Positions 40,151 through 50,132 of a DNA stretch of 64,000 bases are shown here, piece after piece. The notes under the pieces are model-generated. The model saw only the letters and a list, made by a program, of their open reading frames with translations, did no database searches and was not told the DNA's origin. Location of the stretch: NCBI RefSeq assembly GCF_020080045.1, contig NZ_CP083451.1, positions 3,273,001-3,337,000 of the forward strand, read 5' to 3'. The translations under genes were made by a program, and so were the position numbers. Each line of letters starts with the position of its first letter. Within the stretch, counting starts at the first letter, position 1. The stretch comes from Comamonas odontotermitis. GTDB taxonomy: Bacteria; Pseudomonadota; Gammaproteobacteria; Burkholderiales; Burkholderiaceae_C.

Positions 40151-40639
40151 CTACAAACCCGCGCGCACCAGCAGCACCACGGCACGCGCTTCCATGGCGG
40201 CACCCTGCCCCACCGGCCCCATTTTCTCTGCGGTCTTGGCTTTGACGTTGACCTGTGCCTCGTCGATACCCAAGGCCCTGGCGATGCTGGCACGCATGGC
40301 GGGAATGTGTGGCGCCAGCTTAGGGGCTTGCGCAATCACCGTGCTGTCGACGTTGTTCACCACCCAGCCCTGCTCGCCCACGCGGCGCATGGCCTCGGTC
40401 AGCAACACGGCCGAATTGGCGCCGCAAAAGCGTTCATCCGTGTCCGGAAAGTGTGTACCGATATCACCCAGGCCCGCAGCGCCCACCAGCGCATCGGTAA
40501 TCGCATGCAGCAGGGCATCGGCATCCGAATGCCCCAGCAAGCCCGCCGTATGTGGAATGGTGACGCCTCCCAGCACCAGATCGCGCCCTGGTACCAGCGC
40601 ATGAATATCCCAGCCTTCACCAATCCGCATTGCCAACAT
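40151..40639 (-). CDS. ispF: 2-C-methyl-D-erythritol 2,4-cyclodiphosphate synthase
   Basis: A 162-residue protein. Signature residues are present: [11 protein letters not shown] (Asp and His zinc ligands), [41 protein letters not shown] and [19 protein letters not shown]. It converts CDP-ME 2-phosphate to the cyclodiphosphate in the methylerythritol phosphate pathway. ATG 40639 fits an AAGG site best. ispD lies just upstream on the same strand (about 125 bases apart), the usual arrangement. Confidence 0.95.
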   Translation of the reverse strand: MLAMRIGEGWDIHALVPGRDLVLGGVTIPHTAGLLGHSDADALLHAITDALVGAAGLGDIGTHFPDTDERFCGANSAVLLTEAMRRVGEQGWVVNNVDSTVIAQAPKLAPHIPAMRASIARALGIDEAQVNVKAKTAEKMGPVGQGAAMEARAVVLLVRAGL

Positions 40640-40765
40640 CACGTACCTTTTTCATTCAAGTTTCAGTTAAACATTCCATGCATGCCCATCCCATGTGGGG
40701 CTTGCTTTCGAAGGCCTCATTGCCTGCAGCACGCCCCAGGCAACTCAGCAATTAGCCTCCAGCCC

Positions 40766-41662
40766 TTATTCATCGCGCGCCGCCTTGCCAAAAATGATAG
40801 CAATCTGGCTTTCTCCTGCGGCCATGCGCTGTGTCAACAAGGCCTCTGCCAGCGCAAAATCGTCTGGATAGGTGATCTTGAAATTGAAGCTGCTGCCCGC
40901 CACCAGGCGCGGGTGCAGGCCGGCGGCTTCAATGGCGCTTGCCTCGTCCGTTACATCCTGGCATTGCGCCAAGGCATCCAGCAAGGTGCCAATCCGGAAC
41001 ATCTGCGGCGTCTGCGCCAGCCACTTGTCGACACGCGGCAAGGTCGTGCTGACACGGCTTTGTCCATGCGCGTCAATTTTTGCGGCTTTGAGCGTGTCGG
41101 GCAACGGCAGGGCCAGCAAGCCGCCCACGGCATCTGCCGCACATTCCTGCATCAGCTGCTCGATCTGGCCGGGCTTGATGAGGCAACGCGCCGCATCGTG
41201 CACCAGAACCCAGTCATGGCGCTGTGCGCCTTGATCGAGCAGGCTGCGCAGGCCGCCCGCCACCGTATCGGCACGCGTGGGCCCTCCACAGGGGCTGATC
41301 GCAAAGCCAGCGTGCGCGTAGCGCTGCAGAAAATCATCACCACTGCTCACACCCACCAGCACGCCGGCGAGCGGCTTGACCGCCATGAAGGCAGCCAGGG
41401 TATGCAACACCAGGGGCCAGCCCGCCACCTTCTGGTATTGCTTGGGCACGTGGGCCGGACGCGTGGCATCCACCGCTCGCGCGCCCACACCGGCGCAGGG
41501 CAGAAAAGCCCAATACCGGGCAATCACGTCACGGCTTGCCTCGTCCAGCGTCTGCGTGGCCGCACCCGTGTCTGCGGGCAATGGCGCTGGCTGCGGAATC
41601 GCTGCAGCAGGTGCGGCTGCGGGCACCACAGGGATCAAATCATTGCGGACAGACTGGTTCAT
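40766..41662 (-). CDS. ispD: 2-C-methyl-D-erythritol 4-phosphate cytidylyltransferase, N-terminally extended
   Basis: A 298-residue protein. The nucleotide-binding start FLPCAGVGARAVDATRPAHVPKQYQKVAGWPLVLHT, the DAAR motif in WVLVHDAARCLIKPGQI, RVSTTLPRVDKWLAQTPQMFR and VAGSSFNFKITYPDDFALAEALL identify IspD. It differs from the usual about 230 residues by an Ala/Pro-rich N-terminal extension of about 50 residues and a small insertion after the glycine-rich loop. It makes CDP-ME for isoprenoid synthesis together with IspF. Confidence 0.92.
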   Translation of the reverse strand: MNQSVRNDLIPVVPAAAPAAAIPQPAPLPADTGAATQTLDEASRDVIARYWAFLPCAGVGARAVDATRPAHVPKQYQKVAGWPLVLHTLAAFMAVKPLAGVLVGVSSGDDFLQRYAHAGFAISPCGGPTRADTVAGGLRSLLDQGAQRHDWVLVHDAARCLIKPGQIEQLMQECAADAVGGLLALPLPDTLKAAKIDAHGQSRVSTTLPRVDKWLAQTPQMFRIGTLLDALAQCQDVTDEASAIEAAGLHPRLVAGSSFNFKITYPDDFALAEALLTQRMAAGESQIAIIFGKAARDE

Positions 41663-41909
41663 GCGTCTATTTTAGAATGGTCCGGACTTTTGATTTGACG
41701 CACGGAGCCTGGGAAGGCTCTGCAAAACCCTCACCGGATGGAATGGACGCGGATCGCCCGAGACCACGCTCAGGCCATGGCAGCGAGGTTTGCAGAGGCC
41801 CCCTTGGGCTTTCCGTGCTTTTGTTGTTCTGCTTCCCGCTGCTAGCCCGCTACCAGCGGGCTCAGTTGTTGTGAAGGTAACCCATTCGCCAAGATGGGTT
41901 GTTGATACC

Positions 41910-44900
41910 ATGGATCTCCCCAAACTCACCGCCGGCAAACGCTTCCAGTCCCCGATGCCGCCCGGCAGCGCCGACGCATTGCTGCTGGCGCGCCTGGCCG
42001 AACGCGAAGCCTCGGGCAAGCGTGTCACCGCCATCGTCACGGCCGATGCGAGCGACGCGCATCGCCTGCAGGACGAGATGGCTTTTTTTGCGCCCGAGCT
42101 GCGCACCGCCCTTTTCCCGGATTGGGAAACGCTGCCGTACGACACCTTTTCGCCGCACCAGGATCTGATCAGCGAACGCCTGGCCACGCTGTGGCGCATC
42201 AGCCAGGGCGAGGCGGACGTGGTGCTGATCCCCGCCACCACGGCCCTGTACCGCCTGGCGCCGCCATCCTTCCTGGCAAGCTATACCTTCGCCTTCCAGG
42301 CCGGGCAGAAGCTCGACGAGGCCAAGCTCAAGGCGCAGCTCACGCTGGCTGGCTACAACCATGTGTCGCAGGTGGTCAGCCATGGCGAATACTCCGTGCG
42401 GGGCGGGCTGATCGATCTGTTTCCCATGGGCTCGCTCGTGCCCTACCGGGTCGATCTGTTTGACGACGAGATCGACTCCATCCGCACTTTCGACCCCGAT
42501 ACCCAACGCAGCCTGTACCCGGTCAAGGACGTGCGCCTGCTGCCTGGGCGCGAGTTCCCCATGGATGACGAGGCGCGTGCGCGCTTTCGCAACCGCTGGC
42601 GGGAGCTGTTGGAAGGCGACCCGACCAAGAGCCGCATCTACAAGGACATGGGCAACGGCGTGGCCACGGCCGGCATCGAATACTACCTGCCGCTGTTCTT
42701 TGACAGCACCGCCACCGTGTTTGATTACCTGGGGGCGCACGCCACCTTGGTGCTGCATGGCGATCTGGAGCCCGCTTTCCAGCGCTTCTGGCAAGACACC
42801 AAGGACCGCTACCGGCTGGTGCAGGGTGACCCGGAGCGCCCGGCGCTGCCGCCTGAAACCCTGTTCCTGACCGCAGACCAGTTCTACACCACCGCCAGGG
42901 AAACAGCCCAGTTTGCGCTGCGCCCGCAGGTGGAGGATGTGGAGGACGCAGCCGTTTTCCAGAAACTGGAAGACCTGGCCGTGGTGCGCGGCGCCGAAGA
43001 CCCGCTTGCCAAACTGCAGCGGCACATTGCATCCGGCAAGGCACGCACGCTGCTCTTGGCGGAAAGCGATGGCAGGCGCGAGAGCCTGCTCGATTTCTTC
43101 CGTGCGAGCGGCCTGAACCCGCCAGCCTTTGATTCGCTGGCCGAGTTCCAGCAGACCACGGACGAGAAAATCGGCATCGCCACTGCTGCGCTTGCCAAGG
43201 GCTTTCGCTGGGCCGAGCAAGGGATCGACTTCGTCACCGAGACCGAACTGTTCGCCGCCACCGGCAGCGCACGCCGCCGCCGCAGGCAGGAACAGGCCAG
43301 CGATGTCGAGGCGCTGATCAAGGACCTGTCGGAGCTCAAGGTCGGCGACCCGGTGGTCCATGCCCAGCACGGCATTGGCCGCTACCATGGCCTCATCAAC
43401 ATGGATGTGGGCCAGAAGAACCCCGACGGCTCGCCCGCGCTGCAGGAGTTTCTGCACCTCGAATACGCAGACAAGGCGGTGCTGTATGTACCGGTAAGCC
43501 AGCTCGCGCAGATCAGCCGCTACACCGGAGTATCGGCAGACGAAGCTCCATTGCACAAACTGGGCAGCGGCCAGTGGGAAAAAGCCCGGCGCAAGGCCGC
43601 AGAACAGGTGCGCGACACGGCCGCCGAGCTGCTCAACATCTACGCCCGCCGCGCCGCGCGCGAGGGCCACGCCTTCCGCTATAGCCCGCAGGACTATGAG
43701 CAGTTCGCCAACGACTTCGGCTTTGATGAAACCGCCGACCAGCGCGCTGCCATCCACGCGGTGATTCAGGACATGATCTCGCCCCGCCCCATGGACCGGC
43801 TGGTGTGCGGCGATGTGGGCTTTGGCAAGACCGAGGTTGCGCTGCGCGCAGCCTTTGTCGCAGTGACCGGCGGCAAGCAGGTCGCACTGTTGGCGCCCAC
43901 CACCTTGCTGGCCGAGCAGCACTACCAGACGCTGGTAGACCGTTTTTCCAAGTGGCCGATCAAGGTGGCGCTGGTGTCGCGCTTCCGCTCAGGCAAGGAA
44001 GTCAATGCCACCATCAAAGGGCTGGATGACGGCACGGTCGACATCGTGGTGGGTACGCACAAGCTCCTGTCGGAGAAGACCCAGTTCAAGAACCTGGGCC
44101 TGCTCATCATCGACGAAGAGCATCGTTTCGGCGTGCGCCACAAGGAAGCCATGAAGGCCATGCGCGCCGAGGTGGACGTGCTCACGCTTACCGCCACCCC
44201 CATTCCGCGCACCATGGGCATGGCGCTCGACGGGCTGCGCGATCTGTCCGTCATTGCCACGGCGCCGCAGCGGCGCCTGGCCATCAAGACCTTTGTGCGC
44301 AACGAAGGCACCGGTGTCATCCGCGAAGCCGTGCTGCGCGAATTGAAGCGCGGCGGCCAGGTCTACTTTCTGCACAACGAGGTCGAGACCATCGAGAACC
44401 GGCGCCAGAAGCTGGAAGAAATTCTGCCCGAAGCACGCATCGCCGTGGCCCACGGCCAGATGCCCGAGCGCGAGCTCGAACGCGTGATGCGCGACTTCGT
44501 CGCCCAGCGCTACAACATCCTGCTGTGCTCGACCATCATCGAGACCGGCATCGACGTGCCCAGCGCCAACACCATCATCATCAGCCGTGCCGACAAGTTT
44601 GGCCTGGCCCAGTTGCACCAGTTGCGTGGCCGCGTAGGCCGCAGCTATCACCAGGCCTACGCCTACCTGATGGTGCCGGACATGGAAGGCCTGACCAAGC
44701 AGGCGGCGCAGCGGCTCGAAGCCATTCAGCAGATGGAAGAACTGGGCAGCGGCTTCTACCTCGCCATGCACGACCTGGAAATCCGGGGCGCGGGCGAAGT
44801 GCTGGGCGACAACCAGAGCGGCAACATGATGGAGATCGGCTACCAGCTGTACAACGAGATGCTGTCCGAAGCCGTGCGCAGCCTGAAAAACGGCAAGGAG

Positions 44901-45398
44901 CCCGATCTGCTCTCGCCGATGGCGGCCACCACCGACATCAACCTGCACGCCCCGGCCCTGCTGCCCAACGACTACTGCGGCGATGTGCACCTGCGCCTGT
45001 CGTTCTACAAGAAGCTGGCAACCGCCAAGACGGCCGACCAGATCGACGGCCTGCTCGAAGAAATCGTCGACCGCTTCGGCAAGCTGCCGGCGCAGGCGCA
45101 GACGCTCATCGACGTACACCGCCTGCGGGTGCTGTGCGAGCCGTTTGGCGTGCAGAAGGTCGATGCGGCGCCGGGTGTGATCAGCATCAGCTTCCACCCC
45201 AACCCGCCCATCGACCCGATGACCATCATCGGCCTGATCCAGAAGAACAAGGCCATCAAGCTGGCTGGCAACGACAAGCTGCGCATCGAACGCGCCCTGC
45301 CCGAGGTAAAGGACCGCGTGCAGATGGTGCGCGATGTGGTGCGCAGCCTTGGCAAGCCGCTGGCAAACACCCCCAGGACCGAAGGTGCAACGGCGTAG
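41910..45398 (+). CDS. mfd: Transcription-repair coupling factor Mfd
   Basis: A 1162-residue protein from ATG 41910 (MDLPKLTAGKRFQSP); the frame extends upstream without support. The UvrB-homology N terminus (LFPDWETLPYDTFSPHQDLISERLATL) is followed by the RNA polymerase interaction domain (GDPVVHAQHGIGRYHGL). The RecG-like translocase has Walker A GDVGFGKTEVALRAAF, DEEH in IIDEEHRFGV, TATPIPRT and the helicase C domain with GRVGRS. A C-terminal TRCF domain follows (RLSFYKKLA). It removes RNA polymerase stalled at DNA lesions and recruits UvrA. Confidence 0.97.
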   Translation: MDLPKLTAGKRFQSPMPPGSADALLLARLAEREASGKRVTAIVTADASDAHRLQDEMAFFAPELRTALFPDWETLPYDTFSPHQDLISERLATLWRISQGEADVVLIPATTALYRLAPPSFLASYTFAFQAGQKLDEAKLKAQLTLAGYNHVSQVVSHGEYSVRGGLIDLFPMGSLVPYRVDLFDDEIDSIRTFDPDTQRSLYPVKDVRLLPGREFPMDDEARARFRNRWRELLEGDPTKSRIYKDMGNGVATAGIEYYLPLFFDSTATVFDYLGAHATLVLHGDLEPAFQRFWQDTKDRYRLVQGDPERPALPPETLFLTADQFYTTARETAQFALRPQVEDVEDAAVFQKLEDLAVVRGAEDPLAKLQRHIASGKARTLLLAESDGRRESLLDFFRASGLNPPAFDSLAEFQQTTDEKIGIATAALAKGFRWAEQGIDFVTETELFAATGSARRRRRQEQASDVEALIKDLSELKVGDPVVHAQHGIGRYHGLINMDVGQKNPDGSPALQEFLHLEYADKAVLYVPVSQLAQISRYTGVSADEAPLHKLGSGQWEKARRKAAEQVRDTAAELLNIYARRAAREGHAFRYSPQDYEQFANDFGFDETADQRAAIHAVIQDMISPRPMDRLVCGDVGFGKTEVALRAAFVAVTGGKQVALLAPTTLLAEQHYQTLVDRFSKWPIKVALVSRFRSGKEVNATIKGLDDGTVDIVVGTHKLLSEKTQFKNLGLLIIDEEHRFGVRHKEAMKAMRAEVDVLTLTATPIPRTMGMALDGLRDLSVIATAPQRRLAIKTFVRNEGTGVIREAVLRELKRGGQVYFLHNEVETIENRRQKLEEILPEARIAVAHGQMPERELERVMRDFVAQRYNILLCSTIIETGIDVPSANTIIISRADKFGLAQLHQLRGRVGRSYHQAYAYLMVPDMEGLTKQAAQRLEAIQQMEELGSGFYLAMHDLEIRGAGEVLGDNQSGNMMEIGYQLYNEMLSEAVRSLKNGKEPDLLSPMAATTDINLHAPALLPNDYCGDVHLRLSFYKKLATAKTADQIDGLLEEIVDRFGKLPAQAQTLIDVHRLRVLCEPFGVQKVDAAPGVISISFHPNPPIDPMTIIGLIQKNKAIKLAGNDKLRIERALPEVKDRVQMVRDVVRSLGKPLANTPRTEGATA

Positions 45399-45603
45399 AG
45401 TTGGCACAGAAAATATAGAAATATGACCGATGGCGCGCGCCCACTGTGCGCCAGCACTCTTTTATTCATAGCAAATTCTTCCCAGTCCTGCCCCGGTGGC
45501 CTCGATCCTCGTACCGCGCCATGGACAGCGCCTCTGGGTAGAATCAGCGCCAGACGCCCGCAGCGCCCAAGCAGCGACCCCATCCACGAAAGCATCCACC
45601 CCC
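45399..45603. other. Intergenic region mfd to serB
   Basis: About 200 bases without a convincing gene. It presumably contains the serB promoter. No strong terminator hairpin is visible after mfd. Confidence 0.4.
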
Positions 45604-46311
45604 ATGACTGCCACGCCCCCGCCCACCATCGAAATCAAAGGCACGCTTCCCTTCAACAAGCTGGCTGATTACAAGCTGATCGCGTTCGACATGGATTCGA
45701 CCCTGATCACCATCGAGTGCATCGACGAGATTGCCGACATCACCGGCAAGAAGGCCGAGGTGGCAGCCATCACCGAGGCGGCGATGCGCGGCGAGATTAC
45801 CGATTACAAGGAAAGCCTGCGCCAGCGCATGGCTCTCCTCAAGGGCGTGCCGATTGCCGACATCGAGCGCGTGCTGCAGGAGCGCCTGCAGTTGACCCCA
45901 GGCGCCAAGACCTTGATCGACGCTGCCCATGCAGCAGGCCTCAAGGTGCTGCTGGTATCGGGCGGCTTCACCTTCTTTGCAGACCATGTCAAAGCCCAGT
46001 TGGGCATTGATTTTGTGCGCGCCAACATCTTTGAAGTGCAGGATGGCAAGCTCACCGGAGGCCTGGTGGAGCAAAGCTGGGGCGACATCTGCGACGGCGA
46101 GGAAAAGCGCCGCACGGTGCTGGGCCTGGCGTCGCTGATGGGCATTGCGCCTGCCCAGGTGATTGCCGTGGGCGATGGCAGCAACGACCTGCCGATGATG
46201 CGCGAGGTGGGCCTGTCCGTGGCCTACCATGCCAAGCCCCGCGTACGCGCCGAGGCCAAGGTGGCCATCAATCAGGGCGGTCTGGATCAATTGCTGGAAG
46301 TGTTTCCATAA
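45604..46311 (+). CDS. serB: Phosphoserine phosphatase
   Basis: A 235-residue HAD hydrolase from ATG 45604 (MTATPPPTIEIKGTLPFNK). Motif I is AFDMDSTLITIECIDEIAD (nucleophile Asp), motif II is VSGGFTFFADHVKAQLG, the Lys region is GEEKRRTV and motif III is IAVGDGSNDLPMMREVGLSVAYHAKP. It performs the last step of serine synthesis. Its 3' end overlaps the convergent sensor kinase gene by 44 bases. Confidence 0.95.
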   Translation: MTATPPPTIEIKGTLPFNKLADYKLIAFDMDSTLITIECIDEIADITGKKAEVAAITEAAMRGEITDYKESLRQRMALLKGVPIADIERVLQERLQLTPGAKTLIDAAHAAGLKVLLVSGGFTFFADHVKAQLGIDFVRANIFEVQDGKLTGGLVEQSWGDICDGEEKRRTVLGLASLMGIAPAQVIAVGDGSNDLPMMREVGLSVAYHAKPRVRAEAKVAINQGGLDQLLEVFP

Positions 46312-48292
46312 ACTCCTCCATGTCCAGCCGCAGGCCCAGCTCGCGGCTGAGCAGGTCATGCAGTTGGCGTGGGTCGATGGGCTTGTGCATCAGGGTGGCG
46401 CCCATGGTATTGGCCAGTTGCAACCGCCCTGGCGCGGTGTCGCCCGTCAGGATGATGTAGTGCGGCAGGTGCGTCTGCCATGGCGGGTAATGGGCAATCG
46501 CTTCGCGCATCGCCATCACCACCATGCTGCCGTCTTCGGTCTTTGACAGCCGCAAGTCGGTCAGCACCACATCGAACGGGCGGCTTGCACTGTCCTGCGC
46601 ACGCCGCAGCAGGCGCTGCACCTGGCCAACGGTTGCCGCACTCGCCACCTCGCACTGCCACTGCTCCAGCATGCTTGACAGGCCAATGCGCACCAAAGGC
46701 TCGTCGTCCACTACCAGCACCCTCATGCCGGCAAGCGGCTCATACCCCGCATTGTCGGCGTCTTCCCACAGGCCCGACACCAGGCCATAGCCACCCGCAG
46801 GCGCGGCCTCTGCCATCAACGCAACGCGGAACACCGAGCCCTTGCCCAGCCGCGATGACAGCGACACCTGCACGTTCAGGATGTCTGCCAGCTCCCGCAC
46901 GATGGCCAGCCCCAGGCCAAGCCCTTTGCCGCCGGGTCCATGGTCCTCACCGACCTGTCGGAACTCCTGAAAGATCAGCTCATGGTGGGTAGGCGCAATT
47001 CCCAGGCCTGTATCCCACACTTCAATGCAGCGCTGCAGGCCGCGCTTGCGCACTGCCAGCAGCACGCCACCCTGGTCGGTATAGCGCAGCGCGTTGGAGA
47101 CCAGATTGCGCAACAGCATGAAAAGCAGCGACTGGTCGGTGTAGACCCAGTCCTCGCTGTCCCGCACCCGGAAAAGCAGGCCCGCCGCATCGGCCTGTGG
47201 GCCAAACTCCTTCTCCAGGCGGCGCAGAATGCCGGCAATGGCCACCGGCTGGAGCTTGGCGTCCAGCACGCCGGCCTCGATGCGCGAGTAGTCCATCAGC
47301 GTATCGAGCATCTCGCGGCTTGCGGCACTGGCCGCGCGCGCGTGCTCCAGCACGCTCGCCTGCGGCGGCGTCAGGCCCGAGCCGCGCAGGGTTTCCAGAA
47401 ACAGGTTGAGTGCCTGCACCGGTTGGCGCAGGTCATGGCTCACACCGGCAAGGACACGGTTCTTGTCGTGCACCGCATTCTGCGCATGACGGGCATGGTC
47501 GCTCAGGTGCTTTTTGTACGACGCAATGGCATGCGCCAGCTGATCAATCTCATCGCCATGGAGGTCGGGCGCGGTGTGGATACCGCCGAATTCGTCATCG
47601 CGCACTTCGCGTTGCAGACTGACAATCCGCCGCGATACCGAGGCATCCATATAGATGCCGGCAGCGATCACAATCAGAATCAACGCAGTCACCAGCCAGT
47701 TGAGGCGCTCCTGCTGGTTGGCCACGTCGCGCGAGAGCTGGCGGCCTCTCTCATTGAGCTCGCGGCGCAGGTCTGCGGCCACATGGCTGGCCAGCAAGGA
47801 GAGCTTGGTGGCAAGAGCCTGGCTGCCCGCCACCAGCGCGTCGGTCTGCATCGCTGCTTCGCCATTGACCGAGGGCTCGAACACTGCGCCGCTCAACTGG
47901 CCCACCTTCACCCGAAGCGCTTCGCGCGCGGTGACCAGTTGCGGGCCCAGATCGCGCAGATCGCCACTCGCCACCAGCTCGGTCACCAGCTTGTCCAGCC
48001 ACAGCATGCGGTCGGTCAGCTCCATCATGTTCAGGCGCCGTTCGCTCTGGCTGTTGCTTTGCCCCACCAGGCGCGCGTAGCTTGCCACCATCTCGCTTTG
48101 CTGCATCAACCGGGTGCTGGCAACCAGTTGCTCCATTTCGACGTTTGCCAGGCGCCGCACTTCCTGGTCAGTCCGCTTGAGCCCCCGGATCGCAAATACA
48201 AAGACCAGGGCAATGCCCAGTGCGACTACCGTCAGGATGATCAGCAGCCTGGCAGTGACCGAAGGCCTGGCGAGCTTCAAGGAGCGGGACAT
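46268..48292 (-). CDS. Hybrid sensor histidine kinase with C-terminal receiver
   Basis: A 674-residue protein from ATG 48292 (MSRSLKLARPSVTARLL). TM1 is near residues 16-37 and TM2 near 199-219, bounding a large helical periplasmic region. The HisKA domain has GVSHDLRQPVQALNLFLETL, the HATPase domain RNLVSNALRYTDQGG, DTGLGI and GKGLGLGLAIV. The C-terminal receiver has VLVVDDEP, phospho-Asp in VVLTDLRLS, ILTGDT and MHKPI. It lies in a cluster with a solute-binding protein and a response regulator, and is likely the sensor that controls the divergent adhesin operon. Confidence 0.9.
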   Translation of the reverse strand: MSRSLKLARPSVTARLLIILTVVALGIALVFVFAIRGLKRTDQEVRRLANVEMEQLVASTRLMQQSEMVASYARLVGQSNSQSERRLNMMELTDRMLWLDKLVTELVASGDLRDLGPQLVTAREALRVKVGQLSGAVFEPSVNGEAAMQTDALVAGSQALATKLSLLASHVAADLRRELNERGRQLSRDVANQQERLNWLVTALILIVIAAGIYMDASVSRRIVSLQREVRDDEFGGIHTAPDLHGDEIDQLAHAIASYKKHLSDHARHAQNAVHDKNRVLAGVSHDLRQPVQALNLFLETLRGSGLTPPQASVLEHARAASAASREMLDTLMDYSRIEAGVLDAKLQPVAIAGILRRLEKEFGPQADAAGLLFRVRDSEDWVYTDQSLLFMLLRNLVSNALRYTDQGGVLLAVRKRGLQRCIEVWDTGLGIAPTHHELIFQEFRQVGEDHGPGGKGLGLGLAIVRELADILNVQVSLSSRLGKGSVFRVALMAEAAPAGGYGLVSGLWEDADNAGYEPLAGMRVLVVDDEPLVRIGLSSMLEQWQCEVASAATVGQVQRLLRRAQDSASRPFDVVLTDLRLSKTEDGSMVVMAMREAIAHYPPWQTHLPHYIILTGDTAPGRLQLANTMGATLMHKPIDPRQLHDLLSRELGLRLDMEEFMETLPAIDPDRPD

Positions 48293-48524
48293 GCGCCTAC
48301 GCCCATGAACACCAGACAGGAAAGACACCCTTGCGCGCGGCGGCCCGAAAGCCCCGCTTGGCAACGCCCGCCTTCATAACCTGGCTGTAGAGATGGAAAA
48401 ACATGGTGATTCGTGCTTCTGTTCATTGGATTGCATTGAAACCCGTCACACCCCGATACCCGTGAACACCAATCGCTCCATCGCTCTGTTATTGAAAGGG
48501 CTTGCAGAGACTGCATGGCTTCAC
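48293..48524. other. Gap between sensor kinase and solute-binding protein genes
   Basis: About 230 bases without a supported gene. It could contain a separate promoter for the kinase gene. No clear terminator or repeat is seen. Confidence 0.35.
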
Positions 48525-50075
48525 TCAGTTCTGCCAACGCAGGTTCTCTATCGCAAACACGGGGACCGGGCAGTGCTCCCACATACCTGTCAGCTCGCGA
48601 CGGATGAAATTTCGCTCGGGCCGCAGCTGGATGAAGAGATTGACCGCATCCTCCGTGATCTGGCGCTGGGCCTGCCCCAACTGTTCGTTGCGTTCGGCGT
48701 CGCTGCGCGCGGCGCGGACCTTCTCCCAGATTTTCTTGAAGGCGCGGTTGTCATAGTTGAAGTAGTAGCCGTTGCGGGCGTAGATGTTCAGGTCCATGGG
48801 CTCGACGTGCATGATGACGGTCATGTCGTAGTCCTTCTGCTTGAATACCTTGTCCAGCCAGGTCGGCCAGTCCATGGTCACGATTTCGACCTGAATACCG
48901 ATGGCCTCCATCTGCCGGGCCACGATCAGGCTGCCATAGCGCCCATAGTCCGTGGGCGGCAAGGCCAGCTTCAACACCGTACCCGGCGCCACCCCGGCTT
49001 CACGCAGCAATGCCTTGGCGCGTTCCACGTCATAGGGGTAGCGGTTCACCAGGTTCACGTACGCAGGGTGGAATGGCGAGAAATGCGAACCGATGGGCAC
49101 AGCCTGGATCAGCGGCCCATAGATGCCATGGTATTCACGGCGGTCGATGGCATGGCTCAGCGCCCGGCGTACACGCACGTCATTGAGCGGCGCACGGGCA
49201 TTGTTCAGCGCCACGATCTGCTTGCCCTCGACGCCGCGCGAAGTCATCACATAGTCGGACCGTCCCGCGAAGGCGCCAGTCAGCCGCGTTACGCTGCTCA
49301 GCACATCAATGCGGCCTTCGGCAAGCATGCTCTCCGTCTCGAACGAGGTGGTCATGAAAAGGAACTGCGCCTCACGTATCTGCGGTTTCTGGGAGTTCCA
49401 CCAGGAGTCATTGCGCACCAGGCTCACCGAATGGCCGCGCTTCCACGGCTGCACCCTGTACGGCCCCGTGCCCACCGGTCGTACGGCATTGGTGTCGGCC
49501 GTATCGGGATGCACCATGACGGCGCCCGGCAGCGCCAGCGCATAAGGCAACAGACTGTCAGGTGCGGAAAGGTGGATGCGCAGCATCTGTTCATCCACTG
49601 CCTCGACCGACGCGACCTTGTCGAACCATTCGAGGTAGGCATTCATGCCCGTCATCTTCATCATGCGCTGCAGGCTGAAGACTGCCGTATCTGCATTGAA
49701 TGGTTTGCCGTCGTGGTAGAGCACCTGCTTGCGCAGCTCGAAGTCGACCGTCTTTCCATCCTTGCTGACCTGCCACTGCGTTGCCAGCCGAGGCCGCACC
49801 TGACCTTCCCCGTCGATGAAGGTCAGGCCTTCATAGACGTTGGCATAGGTGATCTCACTGGCAGTCCCTGCGCTGGTCGTGGTGATGTCCAGCGATGGAG
49901 GCTCCAGTTGGATGCCGATGCGCAGGCTGTCCGAGCCAGCCCAGGCGGGCAGCAGACCCAGCCAGCACACCAGTCCCAACAACCATGACCGCCATTGCCG
50001 CAGCAGGCTGACAAGCTGCTGGCCCAACCCGCCTGCCGGGTGTCTGCGCTCAACTCCAGTGCCTTGCTCTGCCAT
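48525..50075 (-). CDS. Family-5 extracellular solute-binding protein (DppA-like), orphan
   Basis: A 516-residue protein. A signal peptide ends near residue 46 (LLGLVCWLGLLPAWAG). The mature part has typical SBP_bac_5 segments: LRIGIQLEPPSLDITTTSAGTASEITYANVYEGLTFID, RPRLATQWQVSKDGKTVDFELRKQVLYHDGKPF, VRPVGTGPYRV, LNDVRVRRALSHAIDRREY. Such proteins bind peptides, nickel or similar ligands in the periplasm. No permease or ATPase genes accompany it here; instead it sits between a response regulator and a sensor kinase gene. I infer that it may act as a ligand sensor for the kinase. Confidence 0.9.
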   Translation of the reverse strand: MAEQGTGVERRHPAGGLGQQLVSLLRQWRSWLLGLVCWLGLLPAWAGSDSLRIGIQLEPPSLDITTTSAGTASEITYANVYEGLTFIDGEGQVRPRLATQWQVSKDGKTVDFELRKQVLYHDGKPFNADTAVFSLQRMMKMTGMNAYLEWFDKVASVEAVDEQMLRIHLSAPDSLLPYALALPGAVMVHPDTADTNAVRPVGTGPYRVQPWKRGHSVSLVRNDSWWNSQKPQIREAQFLFMTTSFETESMLAEGRIDVLSSVTRLTGAFAGRSDYVMTSRGVEGKQIVALNNARAPLNDVRVRRALSHAIDRREYHGIYGPLIQAVPIGSHFSPFHPAYVNLVNRYPYDVERAKALLREAGVAPGTVLKLALPPTDYGRYGSLIVARQMEAIGIQVEIVTMDWPTWLDKVFKQKDYDMTVIMHVEPMDLNIYARNGYYFNYDNRAFKKIWEKVRAARSDAERNEQLGQAQRQITEDAVNLFIQLRPERNFIRRELTGMWEHCPVPVFAIENLRWQN

Positions 50076-50132
50076 ACTGCATTCCTCCTGCCCACCGCCC
50101 GCGCCATCTGCTGCATGGGCTGGCGCTTGTGT

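Noticed and set aside
41862..45407. Long minus-strand frames of 686 and 472 codons opposite mfd
   Set aside because: They are antisense shadows of a GC-rich coding gene. The mfd frame has full domain and motif support, whereas the antisense products show none.
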